DNA of 9,499 nucleotides from Ruminococcus sp. 210702-SL.1.03 (GCF_020559915.1 NZ_JAJCLZ010000043.1:1-9499); one strand, 5' to 3'; numbered from the stretch's first letter, positions 1-6,254 are shown. Made by a program: numbers and translations. The notes: a model not told the origin generated them from the sequence alone.

Positions 1-16
1 CTATCGCTGCTTAACT

Positions 17-346
17 TCAAATCCTTGCGGTCAATGTGTCAAGTTTTATTGACAAGATCACTATGAGTTCATCGTAGTAGTCTTTGAAATTGTAGTTCAG
101 CTGACCGATTTTGCTCCAATCATAATTATCATCGCCATAATTGTCATTGACCCACTCGGTCAGAATATGGTGCTTATAGCTTGCTTCAGGAAAGATAAGT
201 CCGTCATCTCCCTTGCCGTTCCACCAATCAGACCAAATTTCTCTGACGATATATTCTTTATCAAGCATATCATAGGCATAAGCTGTCAGATTTGATGAAC
301 CTATTAACGTAATACTTGCTGCAATGGAAATTATTTTTTGAATTAT
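17..346 (-). CDS. small secreted protein, apparent AUA start
   Basis: I do not recognise the family. The first in-frame ATG (266-268) has no ribosome binding site, but the open frame continues upstream and encodes a good signal peptide: a short basic start (IQK), a hydrophobic stretch (IISIAASITLIG) and a cleavage site ending in TAYA. Upstream of this leader is AAGGAGA (355-361), with GGAG 9 nt before the codon ATA at 344-346. No ATG, GTG or TTG lies at a usable position, so the gene either starts at AUA (or the next codon, AUU) or has lost an ATG start by a G-to-A change. The mature part, about 85 aa, is acidic and rich in Trp, Tyr, Asp and Asn, with no recognised motif. It has a near-consensus promoter (389-417) and is divergent from the RHH operon. 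Translation from the AUA is inferred. Confidence 0.5.
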   Translation of the reverse strand: MIQKIISIAASITLIGSSNLTAYAYDMLDKEYIVREIWSDWWNGKGDDGLIFPEASYKHHILTEWVNDNYGDDNYDWSKIGQLNYNFKDYYDELIVILSIKLDTLTARI

Positions 347-378
347 TTTGAAAATCTCCTTTCATGTTTTAGTATTGG

Positions 379-405
379 GTACAATGCTATTATATATCAT
401 TGTAC
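379..405. promoter_or_regulatory. inverted-repeat operator over the leftward -10 box
   Basis: GTACAATG (379-386) and CATTGTAC (398-405) form a perfect 8-bp inverted repeat with an 11-bp spacer that contains the -10 box of the leftward promoter. Related half-sites lie nearby: TACAATGC at 420-427, a direct copy of 380-387 exactly 40 bp away, and GTACAAT at 513-519 just after the rightward start site. GGGTACAAT occurs identically at 377-385 and 511-519. The likely binder is the RHH protein encoded at 538-750, giving autoregulation plus control of the divergent gene. The repeats are seen directly; the binder is inferred. Confidence 0.6.
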
Positions 406-417
406 TTGTTTTTTCAA
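389..417 (-). promoter_or_regulatory. sigma-A promoter for the leftward secreted-protein gene
   Basis: Read on the minus strand, TTGAAA (412-417) is followed after 17 nt by a perfect TATAAT (389-394). The transcript would start near 382, inside the inverted repeat, and lead into the AAGGAGA ribosome binding site at 355-361. Confidence 0.75.
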
Positions 418-472
418 GCTACAATGCGCACAAAGTTCTCTGAAAAAATCCGGACAATTTTTATAAGATGAA

Positions 473-501
473 TTGACAAAAAGATTTTGAAAGAGTATAA
501 T
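473..501 (+). promoter_or_regulatory. consensus sigma-A promoter of the RHH operon
   Basis: A perfect TTGACA (473-478) and a perfect TATAAT (496-501) are separated by 17 nt, so transcription should start near 508. A copy of GGGTACAAT (511-519) lies at the expected start site, where a bound repressor would block transcription. Confidence 0.85.
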
Positions 502-537
502 TATAGTAATGGGTACAATATGAAAGGATTGATTTCT

Positions 538-750
538 ATGTACTACAACGAAAAACGAAAAGCGATTACGGCAAAGTATGTGAAAACACACCTTGATGAC
601 ATCAAGATTCGTGTTCCAAAGGGACAGCGTGAAAAACTGAAATCTATTGCTTCTGAAATGGGCATGAGCATGAACCAGATGTTTATCAAGGCCGTAGAGG
701 AATATATTGAAAAGAACTATAAGCCGGAAGCGGAAAGTGAAACAGATTGA
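538..750 (+). CDS. ribbon-helix-helix (Arc-type) DNA-binding protein
   Basis: A 70-aa protein with a basic N-terminus and an Arc/MetJ-type RHH fold at about residues 19-60. A short strand (DDIKIRVP) would enter the DNA major groove; helix 1 is QREKLKSIASEMG, a turn follows (MSMN), and helix 2 is QMFIKAVEEYIEK. It ends in an acidic tail. ATG 538 is chosen because AAAGGA (523-528) sits 9 nt before it; longer frames would begin inside the promoter or in the ribosome binding site. It is first in an operon with a membrane peptide (780-878) and a SUKH protein (897-1331). RHH proteins bind as dimers to repeated sites, and TACAAT repeats lie on both sides of the divergent intergenic region, so it is probably an autorepressor. 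No toxin partner of a classical toxin-antitoxin pair is apparent next to it. Confidence 0.85.
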   Translation: MYYNEKRKAITAKYVKTHLDDIKIRVPKGQREKLKSIASEMGMSMNQMFIKAVEEYIEKNYKPEAESETD

Positions 751-779
751 CAAATCGGAATTTTTAAAGGAGACTTGCT

Positions 780-878
780 ATGGATATGAATCTTTCGTTT
801 TCTGTACTTACAGCAAATATTATTAGTATACTGCTAATTGGAACGTTGTATCTCGCTAACAGACAAGACGCAAGATAA
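780..878 (+). CDS. 32-aa single-span membrane peptide
   Basis: This short gene has a strong ribosome binding site, AAAGGAG (766-772), 7 nt before ATG 780 and ends with TAA at 876-878. The peptide starts MDMNLSFSV, has one hydrophobic segment at about residues 8-26 (VLTANIISILLIGTLYLA) and a polar, basic tail (NRQDAR), as expected of a single transmembrane helix with the C-terminus in the cytoplasm. It starts 29 nt after the RHH gene and ends 18 nt before the SUKH gene, so it should be co-transcribed with both. I do not recognise a family. Its role could be regulatory, toxic, or help for the neighbouring protein; the sequence does not decide between these. Confidence 0.65.
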   Translation: MDMNLSFSVLTANIISILLIGTLYLANRQDAR

Positions 879-896
879 AACAGGAGGTTATTAAAT

Positions 897-1331
897 ATGA
901 ATTGGAGATGGGTAAAACCTTTAGAATCGGAAGATCTGATTAAAGAATATGAGGAAAATATTGGGTATACCTTTCCTAATGAGTACAAAGAAGTTGTAAA
1001 GAACTATAATGGTGCTCGTCCTGAATTTAAAGAATTCAAATCGAAACAGGGCAGAAGAAAAAAAGCACGGGTATTTGAGTTTTTGTTTTCTTTTAATAAA
1101 TACGATAAATGGAGCATATGGGGATTAAATAACTGGAAAGGAGATATGAGAGATTGGAATATTGACGGTAAAATAGAGAACATGGTTGGTTTTGCTGGCG
1201 ATCCGTTTGGAAATCTTATTTGTTTTGATAAGACCAACGGTCACATAGTTTTCGTTGATCACGAGACTCTCAACATTGAGCCTGTTGCAGACAGCTTCAC
1301 GGAGTTTATAAACAGTTTAAGGAAAAGCTAA
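897..1331 (+). CDS. SUKH/SMI1-KNR4 family (immunity-type) protein
   Basis: A 144-aa cytoplasmic protein of the SMI1/KNR4 (SUKH) superfamily. Characteristic parts are the N-terminal helix region ending in GYTFPNEYKEVVKNYNG (about 23-39), the core AGDPFGNLICFD (100-111) and the strand pair HIVFVDHET (116-124), followed by a C-terminal helix (SFTEFINSLRK). Bacterial SUKH proteins are often immunity proteins against polymorphic nuclease toxins, though some are solitary with unknown partners. No toxin gene is visible here, so this may be an orphan immunity gene or may act on something encoded elsewhere. AGGAGG (882-887) lies 9 nt before the ATG. It is last in the operon and is followed by a strong terminator. 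Family assignment is good; function is inferred. Confidence 0.8.
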   Translation: MNWRWVKPLESEDLIKEYEENIGYTFPNEYKEVVKNYNGARPEFKEFKSKQGRRKKARVFEFLFSFNKYDKWSIWGLNNWKGDMRDWNIDGKIENMVGFAGDPFGNLICFDKTNGHIVFVDHETLNIEPVADSFTEFINSLRKS

Positions 1332-1357
1332 ATACACACAATTCAGCTAAAATAATT

Positions 1358-1386
1358 AAGGAGCGAGACCTTTTCGCTCCTTTTTT
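1358..1386 (+). terminator. intrinsic terminator of the RHH-SUKH operon
   Basis: AAGGAGCGA (1358-1366) pairs with TCGCTCCTT (1374-1382) in a 9-bp stem with a 7-nt loop, followed by a T run to 1386. It lies 26 nt after the SUKH stop codon. Confidence 0.9.
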
Positions 1387-1469
1387 GTGTTCAGCGATTT
1401 AAACAAGCTTAAAGTAATTCATAACAACTGCCGGGTAGATGTATCGTGTTGGCTTTGATCCAATATTTC

Positions 1470-1498
1470 TTTACAAACCGCTGAAAAAATGATATACT
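1470..1498 (+). promoter_or_regulatory. promoter of the truncated phosphatase gene
   Basis: TTTACA (1470-1475) and TATACT (1493-1498) are separated by 17 nt. The start codon is at 1543 with a GGAG-type ribosome binding site just before it. The remaining stretch between 1387 and 1469 shows nothing recognisable. Confidence 0.6.
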
Positions 1499-1542
1499 AT
1501 ATACAATAATTCTATTGGTATTAAAACACAGCGGAGAATAAT

Positions 1543-1848
1543 ATGATCAGAATAATGTTTGTCTGTCATGGGAACATCTGTCGTTCGCCAATGGCAGAGT
1601 TTATCATGAAGGACCTTGTGAGAAAAGAAAATCTTACATCGCAGTTTGTGATTGCATCAAGTGCAACAAGTACGGAGGAGATCGGCAATCCGGTTTATCC
1701 TCCTGCGAGAGCGGAGCTGAAACGTCATAATGTGTACTGTTATGACAATAAATATGCCGTTCAGCTTAAAAAGAGCGACTACGATAAATATGACGTGTTC
1801 GTGGTTATGGACTCTAACAAGAGTCTGAATACCCAACCGTGTAAATGA
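1543..1848 (+). pseudogene. low-molecular-weight protein tyrosine phosphatase, C-terminus lost
   Basis: The N-terminus carries the phosphate-binding loop of the LMW-PTP family, CHGNICRS, with nucleophile Cys8, Arg14 and Ser15. Family similarity continues through the VFVVMDSN strand (about 85-92). After about residue 96 (near base 1830) the reading turns into an unrelated TQPCK and stops, giving 101 aa against a usual 150-160. The lost part contains the conserved Asp (DP motif) that acts as the general acid, so the product should be inactive. No other frame continues the family sequence after 1830, so this looks like a deletion or insertion junction and not a simple frameshift. Promoter, ribosome binding site and start are intact. 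Confidence 0.75.
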
Positions 1849-1885
1849 CAATAATACCCACAAAGAAATTTGGAGGTAGATTGTA

Positions 1886-1981
1886 ATGAAAACAAGAGAT
1901 CACGGTTTAAGCGAGAAGGAAATGGAGCTTGTGAAGCTCATCATGGGGTCTGGCGTATTCTCAGTTTGCGATATATTTTGA
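1886..1981 (+). pseudogene. 5' fragment of a small gene cut by mobile DNA
   Basis: GGAGG (1872-1876) lies 9 nt before ATG 1886. The frame reads MKTRDHGLSEKEMELVKLIM, an amphipathic charged start typical of a real small protein, then turns to unrelated sequence and stops at TGA 1979-1981 after 31 codons. The good ribosome binding site and the abrupt change near 1950-1980, where the hairpin-rich mobile debris begins, suggest the surviving 5' end of an interrupted gene. I do not recognise the family. It could instead be a genuine 31-aa peptide. Confidence 0.4.
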
Positions 1982-2008
1982 GAACAGATTTGCAGCCTGA
2001 CGGCTGTC

Positions 2009-2038
2009 GGGGACTCTGTCCCCAAACCTCTGAGGTTT
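2009..2038. other. two abutting perfect hairpins
   Basis: GGGGAC (2009-2014) pairs with GTCCCC (2018-2023) around a TCT loop. It is followed directly by AAACCTC (2024-2030) and GAGGTTT (2032-2038) around a single T. Neither is followed by a T run, so they look like part of a mobile-element end rather than a terminator. Confidence 0.6.
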
Positions 2039-2165
2039 ATCCGCTTTAGAGATATCCGGTGGAATATTGAAAAACGACGACATTTCTGCCGCCGCTTTCC
2101 ACAGTTTTATCTCACAGCCTGCGTCAGGTCGCTCCTCAGCGTTGCCCTGTTTGGCTGCAATTTTA

Positions 2166-2221
2166 GTATTGTCAAAAATTTGGCAATTATTGCGTTTACA
2201 CGGTTTATTTTTCGGAACCAA
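2166..2221 (+). repeat. left copy of a 56-bp inverted repeat
   Basis: Read forward, these 56 bases match the reverse complement of 9444-9499 with a single difference (C at 2213 against T in the other copy); the first 47 bases are identical. The match breaks off at 2221 and runs to the window edge on the other side. The two copies are inverted and enclose the entire carbohydrate locus. Confidence 0.9.
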
Positions 2222-2259
2222 AAAATCAAGACATAAAAGTAAGCGTAATATGTGAATCG

Positions 2260-2277
2260 TTTTACAACGTTGTAAAA
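2260..2277. other. 18-bp perfect palindrome over the esterase stop codon
   Basis: TTTTACAACGTTGTAAAA is fully self-complementary and contains the TAA stop codon of the esterase gene. With no loop it is a poor terminator. The AACGTT centre resembles LacI-family operators, but no promoter is apparent beside it. Confidence 0.4.
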
Positions 2278-3011
2278 AAATCAACTGCCGCACGCTTTAC
2301 ATATTCCCTGTCATCACCATAAAAGCCGTGACCAGCACCCTTTATAACTTTCAGCTTTGCATTAGGAAAAGTCGTTTTCAATCGCTCGGAATATGATAAA
2401 GCAACTAATTCATCACTGTCACCATGGAATATCATCACAGGACTATTATACCGACTAACTCTATCATAAACATCATATCTTGGAACATCATCATAAAATT
2501 TCTTTGAAAGCAGCATATCTCCCATAAAGGCAAAGGGTTTCGACATACTTTCAGGATCTTTTGAAAGCCATTGGTCAGGTATGCAGAATGCAGGATATAG
2601 CAGTATCATCGCTGCAATACGCTCAGGCATTTCTGCCGCTGTAAGTGCAGCAACGAATCCCCCCTGACTTTCGCCGTAAAGATATATCTGTCCGCTGTCT
2701 GATATATCAAGTTCACTCATCATATCTATAACAGCTTTAAGGTCATTCTGTTCGCTGATAATACTCATCTCCGTGGTCTTTCCGTCACTATGCGATCGTG
2801 TCGAACCACCACAGTAATCAAAAGTATATGCTAGAAATCCATTTCCCGCAAAAGTCAAAGCAATATCCGCCATATCATCACCGATGCTGTTAAAGCCGTG
2901 ACTAAGTATCACGGTAGGATACGTTTTTGCCTTAGTATTTGGAATAAACAGTTTTCCGAAAATGTTTTTGCCTTCTGATACGCAGCTTTTCTCTTGAATA
3001 TCTACGCCCAT
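2262..3011 (-). CDS. alpha/beta hydrolase, feruloyl/cinnamoyl-esterase-like
   Basis: A 249-aa cytoplasmic alpha/beta hydrolase without a signal peptide. It has the oxyanion motif SHGF (37-40), the nucleophile elbow GESQG with Ser115, the acid in HGDSDELV (Asp200 most likely) and the catalytic His228 in GAGHGF. Length and layout match the small intracellular feruloyl/cinnamoyl esterases of rumen and gut bacteria (Est1E/LJ0536 type), which remove hydroxycinnamate esters from imported plant oligosaccharides. ATG 3009-3011 is chosen because GGGGAG (3017-3022) lies 5 nt upstream; the longer frame would overlap the GH16 gene. Only 23 nt separate it from the GH16 stop, so both should be transcribed from the promoter at 3848-3879. 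The substrate is inferred; another acyl ester is possible. Confidence 0.8.
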   Translation of the reverse strand: MGVDIQEKSCVSEGKNIFGKLFIPNTKAKTYPTVILSHGFNSIGDDMADIALTFAGNGFLAYTFDYCGGSTRSHSDGKTTEMSIISEQNDLKAVIDMMSELDISDSGQIYLYGESQGGFVAALTAAEMPERIAAMILLYPAFCIPDQWLSKDPESMSKPFAFMGDMLLSKKFYDDVPRYDVYDRVSRYNSPVMIFHGDSDELVALSYSERLKTTFPNAKLKVIKGAGHGFYGDDREYVKRAAVDFFTTL

Positions 3012-3034
3012 AAGAACTCCCCTTTTTATGAATT

Positions 3035-3802
3035 TTACTCCGCTGCCGTAAATCTTGCCCACTCATATTCTGCTGTAAGCGGAACTGTGCCGTCAAAGGC
3101 TTTCAGCCAGCTGTCAACGCCAATTCCGTTCCATGCATTCATCATTATTTTTCCGGGCGTAACGGGCAAATTTTCAGTAGCCTTGTATGCCTCTTTTCCG
3201 TCAACATACCAAGTTATGCCGTCCTCTTTCCATTCAAATGCGTAAGTGTGAAAATCCTCCGAGGCATCAAATCCAAGATCATACATATACTCGTGATTGC
3301 CAACGCCATTTGTGTAGTAATTGAACTGCACCTTTGTTGTGTCCTTACCAAGAACTTCAACATCTATTTCATCCCAAGGATTATCTTCCGACGGACCTGT
3401 GTATGTAAAGAATGATGATACAACGCCGTCATTCTTTATGGCTTTCATCGATACCTCATAAAGTCCATAGCCATAGTTTTCCTTTGAACGATACTCGCCG
3501 CCTCTGTACACCTCTGAATCGCCCATACCGTCAATGATAAGCTGCATTTTTCCATCATTGAAAGTTACGTTATCCTCGCTCCACGAACAGTTGAATGGAG
3601 CACCATTTGACCAGCCTGCTGAAATGGAGAAATCGCTTGACGCACCCTTGCCGAAATCTGCCTCAACCGTGTATGGAGAATTGCTTTCCGTTTCCGCATT
3701 GCTGCTGACATCTTGCGAAGAACTGCTGTCAGATGAAACACCGCAGCTGCCCATAGACATAACTATCATTGTAATAAGTGAAATAGCCAAAACTTTTTTC
3801 AT
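3035..3802 (-). CDS. GH16 licheninase (beta-1,3-1,4-glucanase) lipoprotein
   Basis: A 255-aa endo-beta-1,3-1,4-glucanase that cuts mixed-linkage beta-glucan (lichenan, cereal glucan) outside the cell. It has a lipoprotein signal with lipobox MGSC (Cys20), a Ser/Asp-rich tether (about 21-42) and one GH16 domain (about 44-253). The hallmark EIDVE is complete: nucleophile Glu145, Asp147 and acid/base Glu149. Flanking blocks such as GGEYRSKENYGYG (101-113), SFFTYTGPSEDNPWDE (130-145) and PVTPGKIMMN (213-222) closely match bacterial lichenases such as clostridial LicB. No cellulosome dockerin or carbohydrate-binding module is present; the lipid anchor keeps the enzyme on the membrane. GGAGG (3811-3815) is 8 nt before the ATG. 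It is first in an operon with the esterase and has promoter P1. Confidence 0.95.
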   Translation of the reverse strand: MKKVLAISLITMIVMSMGSCGVSSDSSSSQDVSSNAETESNSPYTVEADFGKGASSDFSISAGWSNGAPFNCSWSEDNVTFNDGKMQLIIDGMGDSEVYRGGEYRSKENYGYGLYEVSMKAIKNDGVVSSFFTYTGPSEDNPWDEIDVEVLGKDTTKVQFNYYTNGVGNHEYMYDLGFDASEDFHTYAFEWKEDGITWYVDGKEAYKATENLPVTPGKIMMNAWNGIGVDSWLKAFDGTVPLTAEYEWARFTAAE

Positions 3803-3847
3803 TTTTATTACCTCCGAATAAACATCAGGATTTTATCTTCTATAAGT

Positions 3848-3913
3848 ATTATAAATCAACAGATGTGATATTTATATCAGAAAAGTAATGCAAATATCAG
3901 AATATTAATATCA
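3848..3913 (-). promoter_or_regulatory. P1: activator-type promoter of GH16-esterase
   Basis: On the minus strand two TGATAT direct repeats, distal 3894-3899 and proximal 3874-3879, are 20 bp apart and followed after 20 nt by TATAAT (3848-3853). There is no recognisable -35 box; the proximal repeat lies in its place. A third TGATAT (3908-3913) is further upstream, next to the stop codon of the AraC gene. The layout is the same as at P2, P3 and P4, which suggests activation by an AraC-family protein. The expected leader is about 39 nt. Confidence 0.7.
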
Positions 3914-3915
3914 AC

Positions 3916-4677
3916 TTATATTTTCGATTTGCTTGTGCTATGCTTGTTCCAGTTTGCACGGAAAAACTGATCTCTATACTGTTTCGGCGTAAGTCCCGTC
4001 TGTTTCTTAAAGCAGGCAATAAAATGGCTGTGAGAGCTGAAAGCAAGATAGTTGGCTATATCAAGCGGACTATATTCAGAATATCTCAGCATATTTTCGG
4101 CCGCCTGTATTCTTTTAGACATAATAAAATCAGATATCTTTACGCCAACTTCCTCTCTGAAAAGCTTTGAAAGATACTGCGGCGTTATGTTCAGTTCATC
4201 TGCTATCTGATTCACAGTCACGCCCTTGTAAATATTATCGAAAATGCAGTCAAAGCACATAAGGATATGCTTTGAATAAACATTCTGTGACACAGCCTTT
4301 TTCATTTGCTTGGTATAATAAACGATGACTTCCTTGTGCACAGCCATAACGCTTTCTTCATTGCGGCACTCATCACATTTGTTGATGTATATATCACTTA
4401 TGGTATATGCAGTTTCCGGGTCAAGTCCACCCTCGATGCAAAATCTGCACAGCATTGCTATGGTTATGACAAGATGATACTTAACATTCCTAAGACCGTC
4501 TTTGCTGAGCCTGCCCTTTTCGTTTGTATCCAGCGGCGTATACAGCCGTTTGACCGTTTCAAGGTCGCCTGCCCGCACAGCAGAATAAAATTCCAGTTCA
4601 GTTTCATATGATGAATGATGATAGTCATTTTCCTTTTGCATAAACTGCCGCATAGACAATTCCCTGTTTATCTCCAT
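3916..4677 (-). CDS. AraC-family transcriptional regulator
   Basis: A 253-aa regulator with a C-terminal AraC/XylS DNA-binding domain. The first helix-turn-helix is VTVNQIADELNITPQYLSKLF (about 153-173) and the second SPLDIANYLAFSSHSHFIACF (about 203-223), followed by the family signature ending TGLTPKQYR. The N-terminal half (about 25-130) is helical, lacks the usual cupin sugar-binding domain and resembles the helical region that precedes the HTH in many Firmicute AraC proteins, so any signal it senses is unclear. ATG 4675-4677 is preferred over the upstream GTG codons because AGGTGG (4686-4691) is 8 nt before it. It lies just upstream of P1 and is the only intact regulator in the locus, making it the best candidate to bind the TGATAT repeats. 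Its own promoter lacks those repeats. Confidence 0.9.
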   Translation of the reverse strand: MEINRELSMRQFMQKENDYHHSSYETELEFYSAVRAGDLETVKRLYTPLDTNEKGRLSKDGLRNVKYHLVITIAMLCRFCIEGGLDPETAYTISDIYINKCDECRNEESVMAVHKEVIVYYTKQMKKAVSQNVYSKHILMCFDCIFDNIYKGVTVNQIADELNITPQYLSKLFREEVGVKISDFIMSKRIQAAENMLRYSEYSPLDIANYLAFSSHSHFIACFKKQTGLTPKQYRDQFFRANWNKHSTSKSKI

Positions 4678-4700
4678 AGCTTTCACCACCTCTTGATTAT

Positions 4701-4729
4701 ATTATACTACATTAATTAATATAAGTAAA
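4701..4729 (-). promoter_or_regulatory. promoter of the AraC regulator gene
   Basis: On the minus strand TTTACT (4724-4729) is followed after 17 nt by TATAAT (4701-4706). The leader is short, about 17 nt, and no TGATAT repeat is present, so expression is probably basal and independent of the P1-P4 control. Confidence 0.55.
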
Positions 4730-4749
4730 GCCAATACACATTTTTATAG

Positions 4750-4777
4750 AAAAATGGCGGCAAATCACATTGCCGCC
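4750..4777 (-). terminator. intrinsic terminator of the solute-binding operon
   Basis: GGCGGCAA and TTGCCGCC (4756-4763 with 4770-4777) form an 8-bp GC-rich stem with a 6-nt loop. On the minus strand it is followed by a U run (4750-4754). It lies 35 nt past the solute-binding-protein stop codon and separates that operon from the AraC gene. Confidence 0.9.
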
Positions 4778-4812
4778 CAAATTTCCGTTAAAAGCTTTTT
4801 GATAAAATGAGA

Positions 4813-6237
4813 TCACTTAGCCTCATTCATTGAAGTCATAACCTCGCCGATAATATAATCGATAGCCTTTTCATTTTCCTGAACGACCTGTGACCAGCTC
4901 TTTGACTCCTGCGGATTCATTGTTCCTCTTATTGCAGTATCACAGATAGAGTTAAGATCGGCAGATACGCCCTGTTCAAAGTCAAATACAGGATTCTGTG
5001 CAGACAGTTCATAGATAGTTTCTCTCATTTCCAGCATTTCATCAGTCCAGCCATAATCGTCCTTGTACTGGTCAAGGGTTATCTGATGTGCGGCCTCATC
5101 TAGTTCTGCATAACGGCAGCATTCAAGGAAAGCCGCCACGCCCTCCGGGTTTTTAGCGTTTCTTACAATGCTAAAGCCGTGTACTCTTGAAGGGATATAC
5201 TGTTTATCGCTATCAGCTGAGCAAGGAACAGGAACGAACATTACCTCTCCCTTTGATACATCGCCGTAGTTCACAGTTGTTGACGGAGCATTCTCAAGTG
5301 CCCAAAGTCCGATAGGATAGAAAAGCGTCAGACCTGTTGCCATTCCGCTGCCCTCAGCGTCGCCTCTGAGTTTCCAGTTATTCTCGTGCTTTGGATAAAC
5401 AACATTGTTCTTTTGCAGTTCATACATCATATTCTGAGCCTTTGCTATCATTGGGTCAGAAATATTATTTACAAGCTTTCCGTCTGTGATACCGATGAGC
5501 GGCACACCTGAAGACTGTTGCAATGCCTTTTCATAATACCAGCCGTCAAGTGCATATTTATCGTTCTCAGAATCGGTAAAATCAAGGCACATTTCTGTGA
5601 AAGTATTCCAGTTCCACTTACCCTCTTTAAAAAGCTCAGCAGGATCGTCATAAGCGTTATCTTCCATAGTCCGCTTGTTATATACAAAAACGTATGCTGG
5701 GTCAGTTCTGATAACGCTCACATAGTGCTTGTCACCAAGCATAAACTTATCTGTCGCACCCTTTATATCCGTCCAAAGAGGCTTTGAAAGATCGATATAA
5801 TCATCGATAGGTTCTATCATCGATTTTATAGCGCCCTTAGGGAAAACGTCCATATCATCAGCACCAATGAAATCAGGTGAATCATTTGACATTACAAGTG
5901 CCGCAAGATCGTCAAACTTAGTGTCCCAAGTGGTCTGCACCCAGTTTATCTTACCATTATACTTTGTCTTGAACAAAGCAAGGTCAGCACCTATCTCTTT
6001 GTCCTCCGCCTCAGTAGGGTTGATATCCCAATGTGAGAACCATTTTATTTCGTTGCTTTTTAGATCTCTTACATCTGTCATATCGTCAGAAAGTCTTTGA
6101 ACTATCTGCTGCTGATCTTCCTTGAGCTTTTTGTCAACGACCTTGCTTGAAGAATCACTTGAACTTCCGCAAGATGCAAATGCTGAAAGCGAGCAAACTG
6201 CAAGAGCAAATGTTAAAACTCTTTTTGAATTATTCAT
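4813..6237 (-). CDS. ABC sugar-transport solute-binding lipoprotein
   Basis: A 474-aa extracellular solute-binding protein of the family-1 (MalE/UgpB-like) type. It has a lipoprotein signal with lipobox FASC (Cys23), a Ser/Asp-rich tether, then a two-lobed binding fold: NEIKWFSHWDINP (about 62-74), the PDFIGADD strand-turn (about 120-127), YVFVYNKRTMED (hinge, about 182-193) and the FYPIGLWALENAP segment (about 306-318). It probably binds glucan oligosaccharides at the membrane. ATG 6237 is preferred over ATG 6243 because GGAGG (6245-6249) is 7 nt before the former and would touch the latter. It follows the surface-protein gene by 17 nt and is closed by a terminator, with no permease or ATPase gene attached, so the membrane partners must lie elsewhere. 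The ligand is inferred from context. Confidence 0.88.
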   Translation of the reverse strand: MNNSKRVLTFALAVCSLSAFASCGSSSDSSSKVVDKKLKEDQQQIVQRLSDDMTDVRDLKSNEIKWFSHWDINPTEAEDKEIGADLALFKTKYNGKINWVQTTWDTKFDDLAALVMSNDSPDFIGADDMDVFPKGAIKSMIEPIDDYIDLSKPLWTDIKGATDKFMLGDKHYVSVIRTDPAYVFVYNKRTMEDNAYDDPAELFKEGKWNWNTFTEMCLDFTDSENDKYALDGWYYEKALQQSSGVPLIGITDGKLVNNISDPMIAKAQNMMYELQKNNVVYPKHENNWKLRGDAEGSGMATGLTLFYPIGLWALENAPSTTVNYGDVSKGEVMFVPVPCSADSDKQYIPSRVHGFSIVRNAKNPEGVAAFLECCRYAELDEAAHQITLDQYKDDYGWTDEMLEMRETIYELSAQNPVFDFEQGVSADLNSICDTAIRGTMNPQESKSWSQVVQENEKAIDYIIGEVMTSMNEAK

Positions 6238-6254
6238 AGCCATACCTCCGAATA

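Larger units (their letters stand above)
1982..2225. mobile_element. non-coding remnant of a mobile-element end
   Basis: This stretch has no convincing gene and a base composition unlike its neighbours, with two adjacent perfect hairpins (2009-2038) and a 56-bp segment repeated inverted at the other end of the window (2166-2221). It follows two genes that break off abruptly. The pattern resembles end sequences I associate with mobilisable elements in gut Firmicutes, but this is from memory and unverified. Translated, the repeat gives a plausible-looking peptide (FSIVKNLAIIAFTRF) which I regard as incidental. Confidence 0.45.

Noticed and set aside
487..537. Longer RHH protein starting at TTG 487 or ATG 520
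   Set aside because: TTG 487 lies inside the promoter and ATG 520 overlaps the ribosome binding site; AAAGGA is correctly spaced only for ATG 538.
538..878. Classical type II toxin-antitoxin pair
   Set aside because: The RHH protein could be an antitoxin, but the next gene encodes a 32-aa membrane peptide and no RelE-, MazF- or VapC-like protein is present.
1836..1856. Third copy of the 56-bp repeat
   Set aside because: About 20 bases (ACCGTGTAAATGACAATAAT) resemble part of the repeat, and AACCGTGTAAACG also occurs at 7186-7198. The matches are too short and do not extend, so chance cannot be excluded.
1961..2293. Minus-strand 110-codon open frame over the mobile debris
   Set aside because: It runs through the hairpins and the inverted repeat and overlaps the esterase end; it has no family resemblance.
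3012..3062. Longer esterase start at 3062
   Set aside because: It would overlap the GH16 gene and has no ribosome binding site; ATG 3009-3011 has GGGGAG just before it.
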